Assembly: GCA_020025595.1 (NCBI GenBank) | Contig: JAHHRV010000009.1 | Coordinates: forward strand, 1 to 64,000 | Direction of reading: 5' to 3' | From: Oscillospiraceae bacterium | GTDB taxonomy: Bacteria; Bacillota; Clostridia; Oscillospirales; Oscillospiraceae | DNA: 64,000 bases | In this document: piece after piece, positions 51,392-60,214 of the stretch | Layout of the letters: each line of letters begins with the position of its first letter | How positions within the stretch are numbered: the stretch's first letter is position 1 | Made by a program: the position numbers and the translations under genes | Notes under the pieces: model-generated | Told to the model about the DNA's origin: nothing | Databases searched by the model: none | What the model saw: the letters and a program-made list of their open reading frames with translations, nothing else

Positions 51392-51436
51392 AAAAGAGGC
51401 ATTGACTCAGGTTCTCTGAGTCAATGCCTCTTTTTC
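51392..51436. terminator. Bidirectional terminator between the Gfo/Idh and AraC genes
   Basis: AAAGAGGCATTGACTCAG and CTGAGTCAATGCCTCTTT arms (18 bp) with a 4 nt loop and T-rich tails. Confidence 0.93.
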
Positions 51437-51440
51437 ATAT

Positions 51441-52343
51441 TTAGTCCTTATCCTGAGCGCTTTTCAGACATTCCCGAAGGGTGTGCCCGGTTTCCCGCTT
51501 GTAAAACTTGGAAAAATAGTGTATTGAGCTGAAGTGGAACAAATCCGCCAGCTCGGTGAAATTGTGATCCCGCTGCTGAATGTGATACTCAATTCTCGCA
51601 ACGACACATTTCCGGTAATACTGCATCACGCTGTAGCCGGTGGCTTCACGGAACATCTTTTTCAGCTGTGTCTCGCTGAGGTTAAAATGATTTACAAGAT
51701 CTGCAAAGCTGATATTGTTGTAGATGTTCTCTTCCAGGAACATGATGATCTGCCGCACGATCTGGTATTCAGGCCCCAGCGACTGCAGCGGCAGCGCCTG
51801 AATCTGAGACGGACAATCACGCTGTTTTCTGTACAGCGACAGCAGCAGCTGCTCCAGGAGATTTCCAATCAGCTGCTTGCCGCCGGGGACCAGTTCCGGA
51901 GCCTGGGGATCCGGCTTGTTATACACCAAATTCTTGCCGAACGGCTTGTCATACATCTGCTTTGCTTCGTCCAGTATTTCCTTGAACAGATGCCGTTCAT
52001 GCATACTCAAGGTAAAAATGCTGTCCCGAAACTGCTCCAGCATATCTAATTCACCATCAAACGAGATAACAATGATATCACAATCCTCGTTCTCTTCGCT
52101 TGTCACAACACCGGTGCGGAAATTATGGAACACATTGGGATGGTGAAAAATCATCTGTCCCTTTTCCAGTGTATATGGCTCAGAACCGTTTAATCCACTG
52201 GCCCGTCCATTGTCCACATAGATAATTTCCCAGAAGTCGTGACTTTCTCCTGCGAAGTAATATCCGCTTTTATGTTGGAAATAATACAGCGTATAGAACT
52301 CTGTTACTCTGAAAATTGGTTGTATAGAAACTGGATTTAGCAT
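51441..52343 (-). CDS. AraC family transcriptional regulator
   Basis: A 300-residue regulator with an N-terminal cupin (SHDFWEIIYVDNG, LEKGQMIFHHPNVFHNF) and two C-terminal helix-turn-helix motifs (FADLVNHFNLSETQLKKMFREATG and FTELADLFHFSSIHYFSKFYKRETG). It is the last gene of the sugar ABC operon, 5 bp after the second permease, so the system feeds back on its own regulator. AAGGG 9 nt upstream is its ribosome binding site. Confidence 0.93.
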   Translation of the reverse strand: MLNPVSIQPIFRVTEFYTLYYFQHKSGYYFAGESHDFWEIIYVDNGRASGLNGSEPYTLEKGQMIFHHPNVFHNFRTGVVTSEENEDCDIIVISFDGELDMLEQFRDSIFTLSMHERHLFKEILDEAKQMYDKPFGKNLVYNKPDPQAPELVPGGKQLIGNLLEQLLLSLYRKQRDCPSQIQALPLQSLGPEYQIVRQIIMFLEENIYNNISFADLVNHFNLSETQLKKMFREATGYSVMQYYRKCVVARIEYHIQQRDHNFTELADLFHFSSIHYFSKFYKRETGHTLRECLKSAQDKD

Positions 52344-52348
52344 TTTTA

Positions 52349-53230
52349 TTAACCCTTAACAGCTCCTGCCGTAGAACCGGACATGATCTGCTTTGACAGT
52401 AAGATATAGATGATTACCGTCGGAATAAACACAATGACAACGCCGGCAAACAGGCCCTGATAATTTCCCGTTGTCTGCATACTGGTGACCAGCGTCTGCA
52501 ATGCAACCGCCAAGGTGCGGTTTGCCTGCTTGTTGGAGAAAACCAGTGCCCAGATATATTCGTTCCAGTAACCGATAAAGTTAAAAATCGTGATTGTGAC
52601 AATACCGGGTTTGGCCAGAGGCAGGATCAGCCGATAGAATGCCTTCACAGGAGTGCAGCCATCAATCAGACCGGATTCAAACACGGTCATCGGTACCGTT
52701 GCAAAGAAGCCCATCAAATAGACAGTTGTGGATGCAATACCGGTACACAGATAGACAATAATCAGCGTTCCTCTGAAGTTGTGCAGATTCAGTCTGACCA
52801 TCATCATATAAAGCGGTGCCAGCAGCATCACACCGGGCAGTCCCAGCGAGATCGAGAAGATCATCTGGAACAGGCGGCGGCCCTTAAACACAAACTTGGA
52901 AATGACGAATGCAGCCGGAGCGCAGAAGAAAATCAGACCTGCGCAGGCAACCACGGTATAAAGAACGCTATTAAAAAAATAATCCAAAATGTGGTATCTG
53001 TCAATAACCGTTTTGTATCCGCTCAGATCAAAGCCCTTACTGAGCAGGTGATTCTGGAAGATATCCTTGGTCGGCGTAAAGGATGCGGCAATAACCCACA
53101 TAAACAGTGCCACCGTGAAAAAGCACCAGCACAGGATCAATACCTTGCCCACAAAATGAAATCCTTTTGCACCAGCTCCGATTACACGATTGGCGGGAGC
53201 CTCATCTTTATGGAATAAATTTCTTTTCAT
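52349..53230 (-). CDS. Carbohydrate ABC transporter permease, MalG type
   Basis: A 293-residue inner-membrane permease with six predicted segments. The coupling (EAA) loop reads SGLIDGCTPVKAFYRLILPLAKPG. It pairs with the MalF-type permease 11 bp upstream. No ATPase gene is in the operon, so a shared MsiK-like ATPase elsewhere is presumed. Confidence 0.92.
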   Translation of the reverse strand: MKRNLFHKDEAPANRVIGAGAKGFHFVGKVLILCWCFFTVALFMWVIAASFTPTKDIFQNHLLSKGFDLSGYKTVIDRYHILDYFFNSVLYTVVACAGLIFFCAPAAFVISKFVFKGRRLFQMIFSISLGLPGVMLLAPLYMMMVRLNLHNFRGTLIIVYLCTGIASTTVYLMGFFATVPMTVFESGLIDGCTPVKAFYRLILPLAKPGIVTITIFNFIGYWNEYIWALVFSNKQANRTLAVALQTLVTSMQTTGNYQGLFAGVVIVFIPTVIIYILLSKQIMSGSTAGAVKG

Positions 53231-53241
53231 CGGTGCACCTC

Positions 53242-54162
53242 TTAAATTTCATATTTTTCCTTGGGGAAAATCGCATTGATCAGCGCAAGTGCCAGTACCG
53301 TGACGATGCACAGAACCACGCCGATGGCTGCGCCCATGCCTACATTGGTATTGCCTGCCACCGCATTGGTGCTGATGGATGTTCCGAAGATCTGGTCGTA
53401 CATATAGCTTGCCGGGGTGATGGTTGTGGGGTCGGAGGGAACCACGCTGAACACCCGGGACCACAGGAAGAATCCAATACAGCCAATGACCCAGAAGGTC
53501 ACCTGCGTTTTGATGTTATCCATGATCAGCGGAAGGGTCACATGGAAGAATGCTTTGCCATCCGTGGCACCATCGATGAATGCTGCCTCATACAGATCAT
53601 CGGGGATTTTCTTCATTGCTGCCATATACACAAGCAGGTTGCCGCCGATGCTGCAGAAAACGAATGCAATAACCATCGACCAGAAGGCATATTGGGTGCT
53701 GGTCCAGGGAATATTGGACAGGTACTCCAGTCCCAGAGCATCAAAGATGCTTTTCAGCAGACCGTAACGGTTGTTATACACATACTGTGTCCACACCGTG
53801 ATCATTGCCACAGGGGTAATGACCGTGGGCAGATAAATCACATTTCTCCAGAAATTGCCCATCAGCATACCCTTATGCAGTACCCAGGCAAAGAAGATGG
53901 AAATTAAGAAAACCAGTGCACCGCCTACCAGAAAGATCAGGAACATATTTCGCGCGGACACCTGAAACAGCTGTCTGCTGAACAGATCCTGATAGTTGAA
54001 CAATCCAACAAATTCCCATGTATTACGGGCTGCGCTGATATCCGAAACCTTAAAAAACGACATCTGAATCGTGCGAAGCACAGGATACAGATATGCAACC
54101 ACAAAAGCAAATACCACGGGTGTTAAAAACACCACGTACATTCTACGAAGACCTTTTTTCAT
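53242..54162 (-). CDS. Carbohydrate ABC transporter permease, MalF type
   Basis: A 306-residue permease with six or seven segments. The coupling loop reads EAAFIDGATDGKAFFHVTLPL. The start at 54162 is preferred over the ATG six bases earlier because AAGGAG then lies 8 nt away. It is separated from the binding protein gene by a rho-independent terminator, so permease expression depends on read-through. Confidence 0.92.
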   Translation of the reverse strand: MKKGLRRMYVVFLTPVVFAFVVAYLYPVLRTIQMSFFKVSDISAARNTWEFVGLFNYQDLFSRQLFQVSARNMFLIFLVGGALVFLISIFFAWVLHKGMLMGNFWRNVIYLPTVITPVAMITVWTQYVYNNRYGLLKSIFDALGLEYLSNIPWTSTQYAFWSMVIAFVFCSIGGNLLVYMAAMKKIPDDLYEAAFIDGATDGKAFFHVTLPLIMDNIKTQVTFWVIGCIGFFLWSRVFSVVPSDPTTITPASYMYDQIFGTSISTNAVAGNTNVGMGAAIGVVLCIVTVLALALINAIFPKEKYEI

Positions 54163-54208
54163 ATGCATTACTCCTTGCTGATGCTCTCAGAAATTGATCT
54201 GGCAAAAA

Positions 54209-54247
54209 ATGGATGCCACCCCATACTTGCTATAGGGCGGCATCCAT
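54209..54247 (-). terminator. Intra-operon terminator after the sugar-binding protein gene
   Basis: ATGGATGCCgCCC and GGGtGGCATCCAT arms (lower case marks the wobble site) with six T on the minus strand. It lies between the binding lipoprotein and permease genes and should reduce permease expression. Confidence 0.85.
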
Positions 54248-54278
54248 CGTTTTCACTTATAAAAAGCGCCAGCAAATA

Positions 54279-55610
54279 TTAATATTTGGATGCCTCGCTG
54301 GTCAAAGCGGAAACAGCCTTCTCAGCTGTTGTCTGCTGAGTCAGAACCTTGTTCATTTCAATCGTGAATACAGCACTGACAAACTCACTGGACAGATCAC
54401 AGTTCAGGCCGGAAACCTTCTCTGCTGCTGCGATCACATCGGTGCACTCTGTACGAGCGCCGGTCCACTCAGAACCAACGGTTGCAGGAGCGCCGCCCAT
54501 TTCTGCCAGGTAATCCTGAACTTCCTTGGAAATCACATAACGCAGGAATTCCTTTGCAGCTTCGGGATTCTGAGACTTGCTGTAAACTGCCAGAGGAATG
54601 CCGCCCACGGAAGAATAGCCGGCCTTTTCAGCGCCGCCTTCAACTTCAGGGAATGCGAAGAAGCCCCAGGGGAAATCTTCACCGGCAGTCTCTGCTACTT
54701 CAGAGGGCATCCAGCTTGCGTTCAGGTACATTGCAGCTTCGCCCAGGGCAAATTCCTGCTGACCTGCGGGATACTTGTTGGTTGCGGTCTGGGGGGACAT
54801 AAATGCAGACAGCTTTTCCATTTCAGCAAATGCCTGCTTCACTTCTTCGGACTGCCATGCAGGATCGGAAGCGCTTGCGCTCATGGCTGCGATCTTGTCG
54901 CTGCCAATCAGACGAGCCAGGTAGTTATTGGGGATCAGAGTCATGTATGCATCATCGCAGGTGATGGCATTGATGTTTGCAGCCTTCAGCTTTTCGCAGA
55001 CTGTCAAAAACTCTGCCCAAGTCTCAGGAGCGTCTGTCACGCCTGCCTGTGCAAACAGATCCTTGTTGTAGAAGAAACCAACCACCCAGGGGAACATCTG
55101 TACACCATAGTACTTGTCCTTTGCAAGACCGGCCTGCTCCTGTCCCTGCTCGTTTGCACGATTCAGGATGGGCAGCATGCTCTCGGCAACGGTGACGCCT
55201 TCCTGACCATAGGCAGGCTCATTCATCATATCGGTGATATCCAGATAACGCTCGGGGCTCATACCGTAGCTGAAGTTGTCCAGAATATCGATCTGCTCGC
55301 CACCTTCCAGCGCAGGTCCGACAATGTTCTGGTTGGAACGGCCGGTCCACTGGATCTCTACCTCACACTCGGGATAATCCTTCATGAACATATCGGCAGC
55401 TTTCTGAATTGCCTCAGCCTCAGGCTCACCTTCATTAAACATGGACCAGTAAACAACTTTACCGGAGAGGTCCTTGAGATTTTCTGCAGATGCTGCAGAA
55501 GTCGTTGCACCATCTGAATTTGCCTGATCGGCATCATGATTACCAGAGCATCCAACAACCATTGTCAACAGTGTTGCCAACACCAACACTAGGGCTAATG
55601 CTTTTTTCAT
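54279..55610 (-). CDS. Carbohydrate ABC transporter substrate-binding lipoprotein
   Basis: A 443-residue family 1 extracellular solute-binding protein. The signal peptide MKKALALVLVLATLLT leads to the lipobox VVGC with Cys21. The mature part has the family layout starting KVVYWSMFNEGEPEAEAIQK. It is the first gene of the operon and should be its most abundant product. The ligand is unknown; the surrounding glycosidases suggest a HexNAc-containing oligosaccharide. Confidence 0.92.
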   Translation of the reverse strand: MKKALALVLVLATLLTMVVGCSGNHDADQANSDGATTSAASAENLKDLSGKVVYWSMFNEGEPEAEAIQKAADMFMKDYPECEVEIQWTGRSNQNIVGPALEGGEQIDILDNFSYGMSPERYLDITDMMNEPAYGQEGVTVAESMLPILNRANEQGQEQAGLAKDKYYGVQMFPWVVGFFYNKDLFAQAGVTDAPETWAEFLTVCEKLKAANINAITCDDAYMTLIPNNYLARLIGSDKIAAMSASASDPAWQSEEVKQAFAEMEKLSAFMSPQTATNKYPAGQQEFALGEAAMYLNASWMPSEVAETAGEDFPWGFFAFPEVEGGAEKAGYSSVGGIPLAVYSKSQNPEAAKEFLRYVISKEVQDYLAEMGGAPATVGSEWTGARTECTDVIAAAEKVSGLNCDLSSEFVSAVFTIEMNKVLTQQTTAEKAVSALTSEASKY

Positions 55611-55639
55611 GCTATTCTTTCCTCCTATAAATTCCTGCT

Positions 55640-55674
55640 GAAGGAAGCAGTTCCTTCATCTGCTTCACATTATA
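55640..55674 (-). promoter_or_regulatory. Promoter region and leader dyad of the sugar ABC operon
   Basis: TATAAT (complement of 55669-55674) is followed in the predicted leader by a GAAGGAA/TTCCTTC inverted repeat at 55640-55657, which could be an operator or a hairpin. The -35 box is poor, as expected of an activator-dependent promoter. I see nothing else in the 225 bases up to the next gene, apart from T runs near 55800. Confidence 0.5.
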
Positions 55675-55835
55675 CCAATATACGACAGCAAAGTATTTGT
55701 CTTTTTCGGCGGTTGTTTTGTTGTATTTCCCGAATACTATAAATTATTGCATCATTTTTGTAGCAGTATAACTAAAAAAGCCAGAATTACAGGTGTCGTT
55801 TATCACAAAAAAGCCCGTCTCAACGCCTCAACTGT

Positions 55836-56675
55836 TTATTTTCGCTCAAAAGTCATATTCAGCCAGTTTTTTACATATTCCATCCAGACAGCATTTCTGC
55901 TGACATTCAGCTCCAGGCTGTTGTTTGTCTGCTCTGTGGCGGTAGACAGGCCATGGGCACCATAGGGGAAAATATGCATTTCCACAGGAACCTCATTTTC
56001 TGCCAGTGTCTGTGCATACAGGAGACTGTTCGCCACCGGCACCACCGCATCTGCAGCCGTGTGCCACAGAAATGTGGGCGGTGTCCGCCTGGAAACCAGA
56101 TTCTCGCAGGAGAAATCTCTCTGCTCCTGCGCCGTCAGAGGCATATGCCCCAGCAGATTCTCAAAGCTACCCATATGTCCGTGGGCAGGGTCCGCCGTGA
56201 TCACGGGATAGCACAAAATGGAAGCCTGAACGCCCTTACTGTCCGGGAAAGCCTCCCGCACCTCAGGAATGTCATACGCATTTGCATACTGGGCTGCCAG
56301 ATGACCGCCGGCAGAAAAGCCCATAAGCGCTATATGCTCCGTATCGCAGTGCCATGCGGATGCATTCTGATGAATCAGCTCCACCACCGCCGCCACCTGA
56401 CGAAGCTGGTTAGGGAACCGATGGGGCGCAGTTGAATAGTTCAGTACAAACACATCGAAGCCCTCGGCAAGAAACTGCAATGCAATCGGCTCTGCCTCCC
56501 GCTGACTGCAAAACCCATATCCACCGCCGGGGCAGATCATCAGGCACGGATGGCGCCGGTCGTCCCAGCCCATCTCCGTCAGATTGTCGGGCAGATAGAC
56601 CTGCACAGTGGGGTCCTGCCCCTCCTCTGCCAAAAAAGGAAATGTGTCCTTCAGATGTAAAATCATGTGTTCCAT
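55836..56675 (-). CDS. Alpha/beta hydrolase, acetyl-esterase-like
   Basis: A 279-residue alpha/beta hydrolase. The nucleophile Ser is in GFSAGGH (about 118-124), the oxyanion loop is PGGGYGF, Asp is in HTAADAVVPV and His in YGAHGLS. The style is that of xylan esterases and sialate/carbohydrate acetyl esterases (BD-FAE-like). No signal peptide. Its place beside the sugar ABC operon suggests deacetylation of imported glycans, which is inference. Confidence 0.85.
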   Translation of the reverse strand: MEHMILHLKDTFPFLAEEGQDPTVQVYLPDNLTEMGWDDRRHPCLMICPGGGYGFCSQREAEPIALQFLAEGFDVFVLNYSTAPHRFPNQLRQVAAVVELIHQNASAWHCDTEHIALMGFSAGGHLAAQYANAYDIPEVREAFPDSKGVQASILCYPVITADPAHGHMGSFENLLGHMPLTAQEQRDFSCENLVSRRTPPTFLWHTAADAVVPVANSLLYAQTLAENEVPVEMHIFPYGAHGLSTATEQTNNSLELNVSRNAVWMEYVKNWLNMTFERK

Positions 56676-56726
56676 AGTTTTTGCTCCCTTTTATGCCCTG
56701 CTTCACAATAGGAGTATGCTCTTTGG

Positions 56727-57941
56727 TTATTCTGCGTTAAATACATACTTGTCCAGACGGTCAAATGCCTCCTGCACGCGGCTCAGCGGCAGGGCCAGAT
56801 TCATCCGGATGTGCGTTTTTCCATGGAACGGACGGCCATCCTGCCAGCAAACGCCAACTTCCCAGCCTGCACGCAGAAGCTCATCCATGGTTTTACCGTG
56901 TTTTTCGCACCATTCGGCGCAGTTCAGGAACAGCATATAGGTGCCCTGAGGCTTGGAGACCTCCACGCCCTCAAAATGCTCATGGATGTAGTCGCAGGCA
57001 AAATCCACATTTCCTGTCAACACCTGAAGCAGCTCCTCCACCCATTTGTATCCTTCCGGCTTGTATGCACCGATCAGTGCGTGCATACTCAGCACATTCA
57101 TGGAATTGTAGTGGCTAAGGGAGGATTCCTTGTCCAGGCGGTCCTTCAGCGTTCTGTCGTAGACAATATGGTAGCTGCCCACCAGACCTGCCAGATTAAA
57201 GGTCTTGCTGGGTGCATACATGGCGATGGTGCGCATCTTTGCATCTTCGCTGACCGACTGGGTAGGGGTATGTTTATGTCCGGACAGAAGAATGTCGCTC
57301 CAGATCTCGTCTGAAACCACCTTCACATCATATTTTCTGTACAGCTCCATGGCCTTTTCGACTTCCCATTTTTCCCAGACCCGTCCGGTGGGGTTGTGGG
57401 GAGAACAGAAAATAGCTGCATGGATATGGTTTTCGGCGATCTTGCGCTCCATGTCTTCAAAGTCCATGCGCCAAACGCCCTGCTCATCCTGAACCAGCTG
57501 GCTGTGCACGATGTGATAGCCGTTATTGGTCAGAGATCTGGTAAAACCGACATAGGTAGGCGAATGCACCAGCACATTGTCACCACGGGAGCATAGCACA
57601 TTCAGTGCACTCACCACGCCGCCAAGAACACCGTTTTCATAGCCGATGTTTTCTGCTCTCAGGTCAGTGACATTGTTGTGAGCCTGCTGCCAGCGGATGA
57701 TTGAATCGTAATATTCCTGTGTCGGTTCAAAATAGCCAAAGGTCGGGTGGGCAATTCGCTGCACCATCTCTTCCTGAATGGCGGGAAACACCGGAAAATT
57801 CATATCCGCAATCCACATGGGAATGGCATCAAAGCCATCTCTGGGTTTCATCGGAATCGCAGATCCCGGATTTCCGATAGAATCCACCGCCAGCGCATCC
57901 TTGCCGTGCCGATTCAGAATACTTGTAAAATCATATTTCAT
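56727..57941 (-). CDS. PLP-dependent aminotransferase, MalY/PatB type (C-S lyase-like)
   Basis: A 404-residue fold type I PLP enzyme of the MalY/PatB group, whose members act as cystathionine beta-lyase or cysteine-S-conjugate lyase. The PLP Lys is in APSKTFNLAG, and the conserved CSPHNPTGRVW and SDEIWSD segments are present. It opens with the group pattern MKYDFTSILNRHG-type sequence and MWIADMNF. It is divergent from the asparaginase gene across 307 bp with shared direct repeats. Confidence 0.88.
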   Translation of the reverse strand: MKYDFTSILNRHGKDALAVDSIGNPGSAIPMKPRDGFDAIPMWIADMNFPVFPAIQEEMVQRIAHPTFGYFEPTQEYYDSIIRWQQAHNNVTDLRAENIGYENGVLGGVVSALNVLCSRGDNVLVHSPTYVGFTRSLTNNGYHIVHSQLVQDEQGVWRMDFEDMERKIAENHIHAAIFCSPHNPTGRVWEKWEVEKAMELYRKYDVKVVSDEIWSDILLSGHKHTPTQSVSEDAKMRTIAMYAPSKTFNLAGLVGSYHIVYDRTLKDRLDKESSLSHYNSMNVLSMHALIGAYKPEGYKWVEELLQVLTGNVDFACDYIHEHFEGVEVSKPQGTYMLFLNCAEWCEKHGKTMDELLRAGWEVGVCWQDGRPFHGKTHIRMNLALPLSRVQEAFDRLDKYVFNAE

Positions 57942-58248
57942 ATCAGACCATTTCCTTTCTTTGTGGGTCGCTTATCCAACACCGACATTATAACAATTTG
58001 CAATTGCTTTGCAATAGGCTTCTCCAAAATCTCCACTGGGGCACGCAAATCTTTTTCACAGGAAGTTGGCAAATTCTGCAAACAATGGTATAATCAACCC
58101 GGTTGCAATTTCGGAAAAGATGGTAGCGCTCAGCTCCATTATGTGCATTGCCACCATGCTCCTGTGGACTTTCACACCGAAGCAACTGGGACTTATGTAA
58201 CAATCTCCGCCCACCGGGCGATAAAACCTTTTGAAAGAAGGAATCCAT
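57942..58248. other. Divergent control region between the PatB-like and asparaginase genes
   Basis: Two direct repeats of TTTGCAAT at 57997-58004 and 58008-58015 lie upstream of a plus-strand promoter (TTGGCA 58066-58071, 17 bp, TATAAT 58089-58094). The same repeats occur between the AraC gene and the GPH symporter. The leader from about 58100 to 58248 is 150 nt long and holds no gene I can support. Confidence 0.55.
58066..58094 (+). promoter_or_regulatory. Promoter of the asparaginase gene
   Basis: TTGGCA, a 17 bp spacer and TATAAT. Confidence 0.72.
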
Positions 58249-59262
58249 ATGTACGAAAACAACTGTGCCGTTCTGACGGAAGAATACCGGGGCAACATCC
58301 TGGATCTGATCCACGAGGGCTATATCTGCGTTGTCGACGAAAAAGGCAATGTCATCAAGCACGCAGGCGACCCCGAAGCCGTGGTCTATTACCGCTCCGC
58401 CTCCAAGCCCTTCCAGGCACTGCCCGTGATTGCCATGGGCCTGGACGAAAAATACGGCCTGACCGATGAAGAAACCGTGATTTTCTCCGGTTCCCATCTG
58501 GGTGAGCCCTTCCATGTCTCCGCCATTACCTCTATTGCGCAAAAAGCAGGTCTGGATCTTAACAACCTGATCATGAAGCCCACTGTGCCCGGAAGCACCT
58601 CTGCCAATGAAGAGCGCATCCGCAAGGGTCTGCCCAAGGCAAAAATCTACCACAACTGCAGCGGCAAGCACACCGGCGCCATGCTCATTCAGAAGGAGCT
58701 GGACCCTGAACACATTGAAGATTACTGGAAGGTGGATTCCGCTGCTCAGAAAACCATACTGAATTCCATTGCTGCCCTGTCCGAATTCCCTGCTGAGCAG
58801 ACCGGCATCGGCATCGACGGCTGCGGCGTTCCCGTTTTTGCAGTTCCCATGAAGAACATCGCCATTGCTTTCAAGAATATCGCCTGCATCGATACGATTC
58901 AGGATGATTCCCTGCGTGCAGCAGCGGCTCGCTACATCCCCAGAATCCACCAGTATCCCCTGATGATGCGGGGCACCGGTTTCCTGTGCTCGCTGATCAA
59001 CTACGATCCCAACCTGGTTGCCAAGGGCGGCGCCAACGGCGTATACGGCATCGGCCTGAAAAAGGAGCGCATCGGCATTTCCTTCAAGCTCAAAGACGGC
59101 ACCGAGGCTGTCTGGCCCATTATCATCAAGGAGATCTTTAAGCAGATCGGATATTATAACGAAGACACCTTCAAGATGCTCGACAGCCTGAACAACGGAA
59201 CCATCGTCAATGACAACGATACCCCTGTGGGCACCTGCAAGGCTGTGTTCACTCTGGAATAA
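58249..59262 (+). CDS. Asparaginase II family protein
   Basis: A 337-residue protein of the asparaginase II family (Rhizobium etli type, beta-lactamase-like fold), unrelated to the common bacterial asparaginases. Motifs are RSASKPFQALP (S-x-x-K, about 53-63), YHNCSGKHTG and IDGCGVPVFAVP. It would hydrolyse asparagine to aspartate and ammonia in the cytoplasm. The start at 58249 has AAGGAA 6 nt upstream. It is followed 5 bp on by the YgjP-type gene. Confidence 0.9.
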   Translation: MYENNCAVLTEEYRGNILDLIHEGYICVVDEKGNVIKHAGDPEAVVYYRSASKPFQALPVIAMGLDEKYGLTDEETVIFSGSHLGEPFHVSAITSIAQKAGLDLNNLIMKPTVPGSTSANEERIRKGLPKAKIYHNCSGKHTGAMLIQKELDPEHIEDYWKVDSAAQKTILNSIAALSEFPAEQTGIGIDGCGVPVFAVPMKNIAIAFKNIACIDTIQDDSLRAAAARYIPRIHQYPLMMRGTGFLCSLINYDPNLVAKGGANGVYGIGLKKERIGISFKLKDGTEAVWPIIIKEIFKQIGYYNEDTFKMLDSLNNGTIVNDNDTPVGTCKAVFTLE

Positions 59263-59267
59263 CTGCC

Positions 59268-59822
59268 ATGAATGACCTGCCATTTTCCTATCAGATCATC
59301 CGCAGCACCCGGAAAACCATCGCCATTCAGATCACCCCCGAAGGCCGTGTCCTCGTCCGCTGTCCCAGCCGGATGCGCGCCGATCAGGTGCATCAGTTCG
59401 TCCGCAGCAAATCCGACTGGATCACCGGCCACCTGTCGAAGCTGCAGGCAAAGCCTCAGCTGCCGACCTTCACCCCGGAGCAGCTGCACTCCCTTGCTGC
59501 AGAAGCTCTGAATGTGATTCCCGGGCGGGTTGCATACTTTGCTCCAAAGGTCGGGGTCAGCTACGGACGAATCACCATTCGCAGCCAGCGAACCCGCTGG
59601 GGCAGCTGCAGCAGTCAGGGCAATCTGAATTTTAACTGCCTGCTCATGCTGGCGCCGGCTGAGGTCGTGGACTATGTGGTGGTGCACGAGCTGTGTCACC
59701 GGAAGGAAATGAACCACTCCAGCCGGTTCTGGAACGAAGTGGAAAAGATCCTGCCGGATTATGCGGTACAGAGAAAATGGCTGAAGGATCACGGAAGCTC
59801 GCTGATTTCCAGACTTCCCTGA
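59268..59822 (+). CDS. YgjP/SprT-type zinc metallopeptidase domain protein
   Basis: A 184-residue protein with the metal motif VVHELCHRKEMNHSSRFW (His, Glu, His and a further His) and RTRWGSCSSQGNLNFN before it, hallmark of the YgjP-like M48/DUF45 group. Its substrate is unknown. It has no membrane segment. Its start lies 5 bp after the asparaginase stop with no good ribosome binding site, so translation is probably coupled. Confidence 0.88.
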   Translation: MNDLPFSYQIIRSTRKTIAIQITPEGRVLVRCPSRMRADQVHQFVRSKSDWITGHLSKLQAKPQLPTFTPEQLHSLAAEALNVIPGRVAYFAPKVGVSYGRITIRSQRTRWGSCSSQGNLNFNCLLMLAPAEVVDYVVVHELCHRKEMNHSSRFWNEVEKILPDYAVQRKWLKDHGSSLISRLP

Positions 59823-59861
59823 CAGGATTTTCTTTTCTCACAGAAAAACTTCTATAAACCC

Positions 59862-59891
59862 AGGGCACAGACTCGATTCTGTGCCCTTTTT
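59862..59891 (+). terminator. Terminator of the asparaginase/YgjP operon
   Basis: AGGGCACAGA and TCTGTGCCCT arms with a 6 nt loop and five T. Confidence 0.88.
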
Positions 59892-59998
59892 CCATCTGGA
59901 TAGCTGATTTTCCCTGCCTATACCGTGATATTATCACAGAAACGCCCCCGGAAAGATGGTATGATACCGCCAGCTCATTTGGGAAGGAACTGTGATTT

Positions 59999-60214
59999 AT
60001 GGAAAAGACAAGGAAGCGACCGGCAAAAAAAGCCTTCGTGGATCGTAATTTATGCGTTGCGTGCGGCTGCTGCGTCAAAGTATGTCCCATGGCTGCAATT
60101 TCGGTTGCATGGGGCGTGACCGCTCAGGTGGACATGGCAAAATGTATTGGCTGCGGCAAGTGCGCCAAAGAATGTCCTGCATCGGTGATTACAATTGGGG
60201 AGGTATCGGCATGA
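59999..60214 (+). CDS. 2[4Fe-4S] ferredoxin-type protein
   Basis: A 71-residue ferredoxin with a basic N-terminal tail (MEKTRKRPAKKAF) and two C-x2-C-x2-C-x3-CP motifs (CVACGCCVKVCP and CIGCGKCAKECP). It overlaps the following membrane protein gene by 4 bp (ATGA), so the two are made together and probably interact. An AAGGAAC ribosome binding site lies upstream. Confidence 0.92.
   Translation: MEKTRKRPAKKAFVDRNLCVACGCCVKVCPMAAISVAWGVTAQVDMAKCIGCGKCAKECPASVITIGEVSA

Noticed and set aside
57988..59283. A 431-codon minus-strand open frame
   Set aside because: Shadow of the asparaginase II family gene and its leader.
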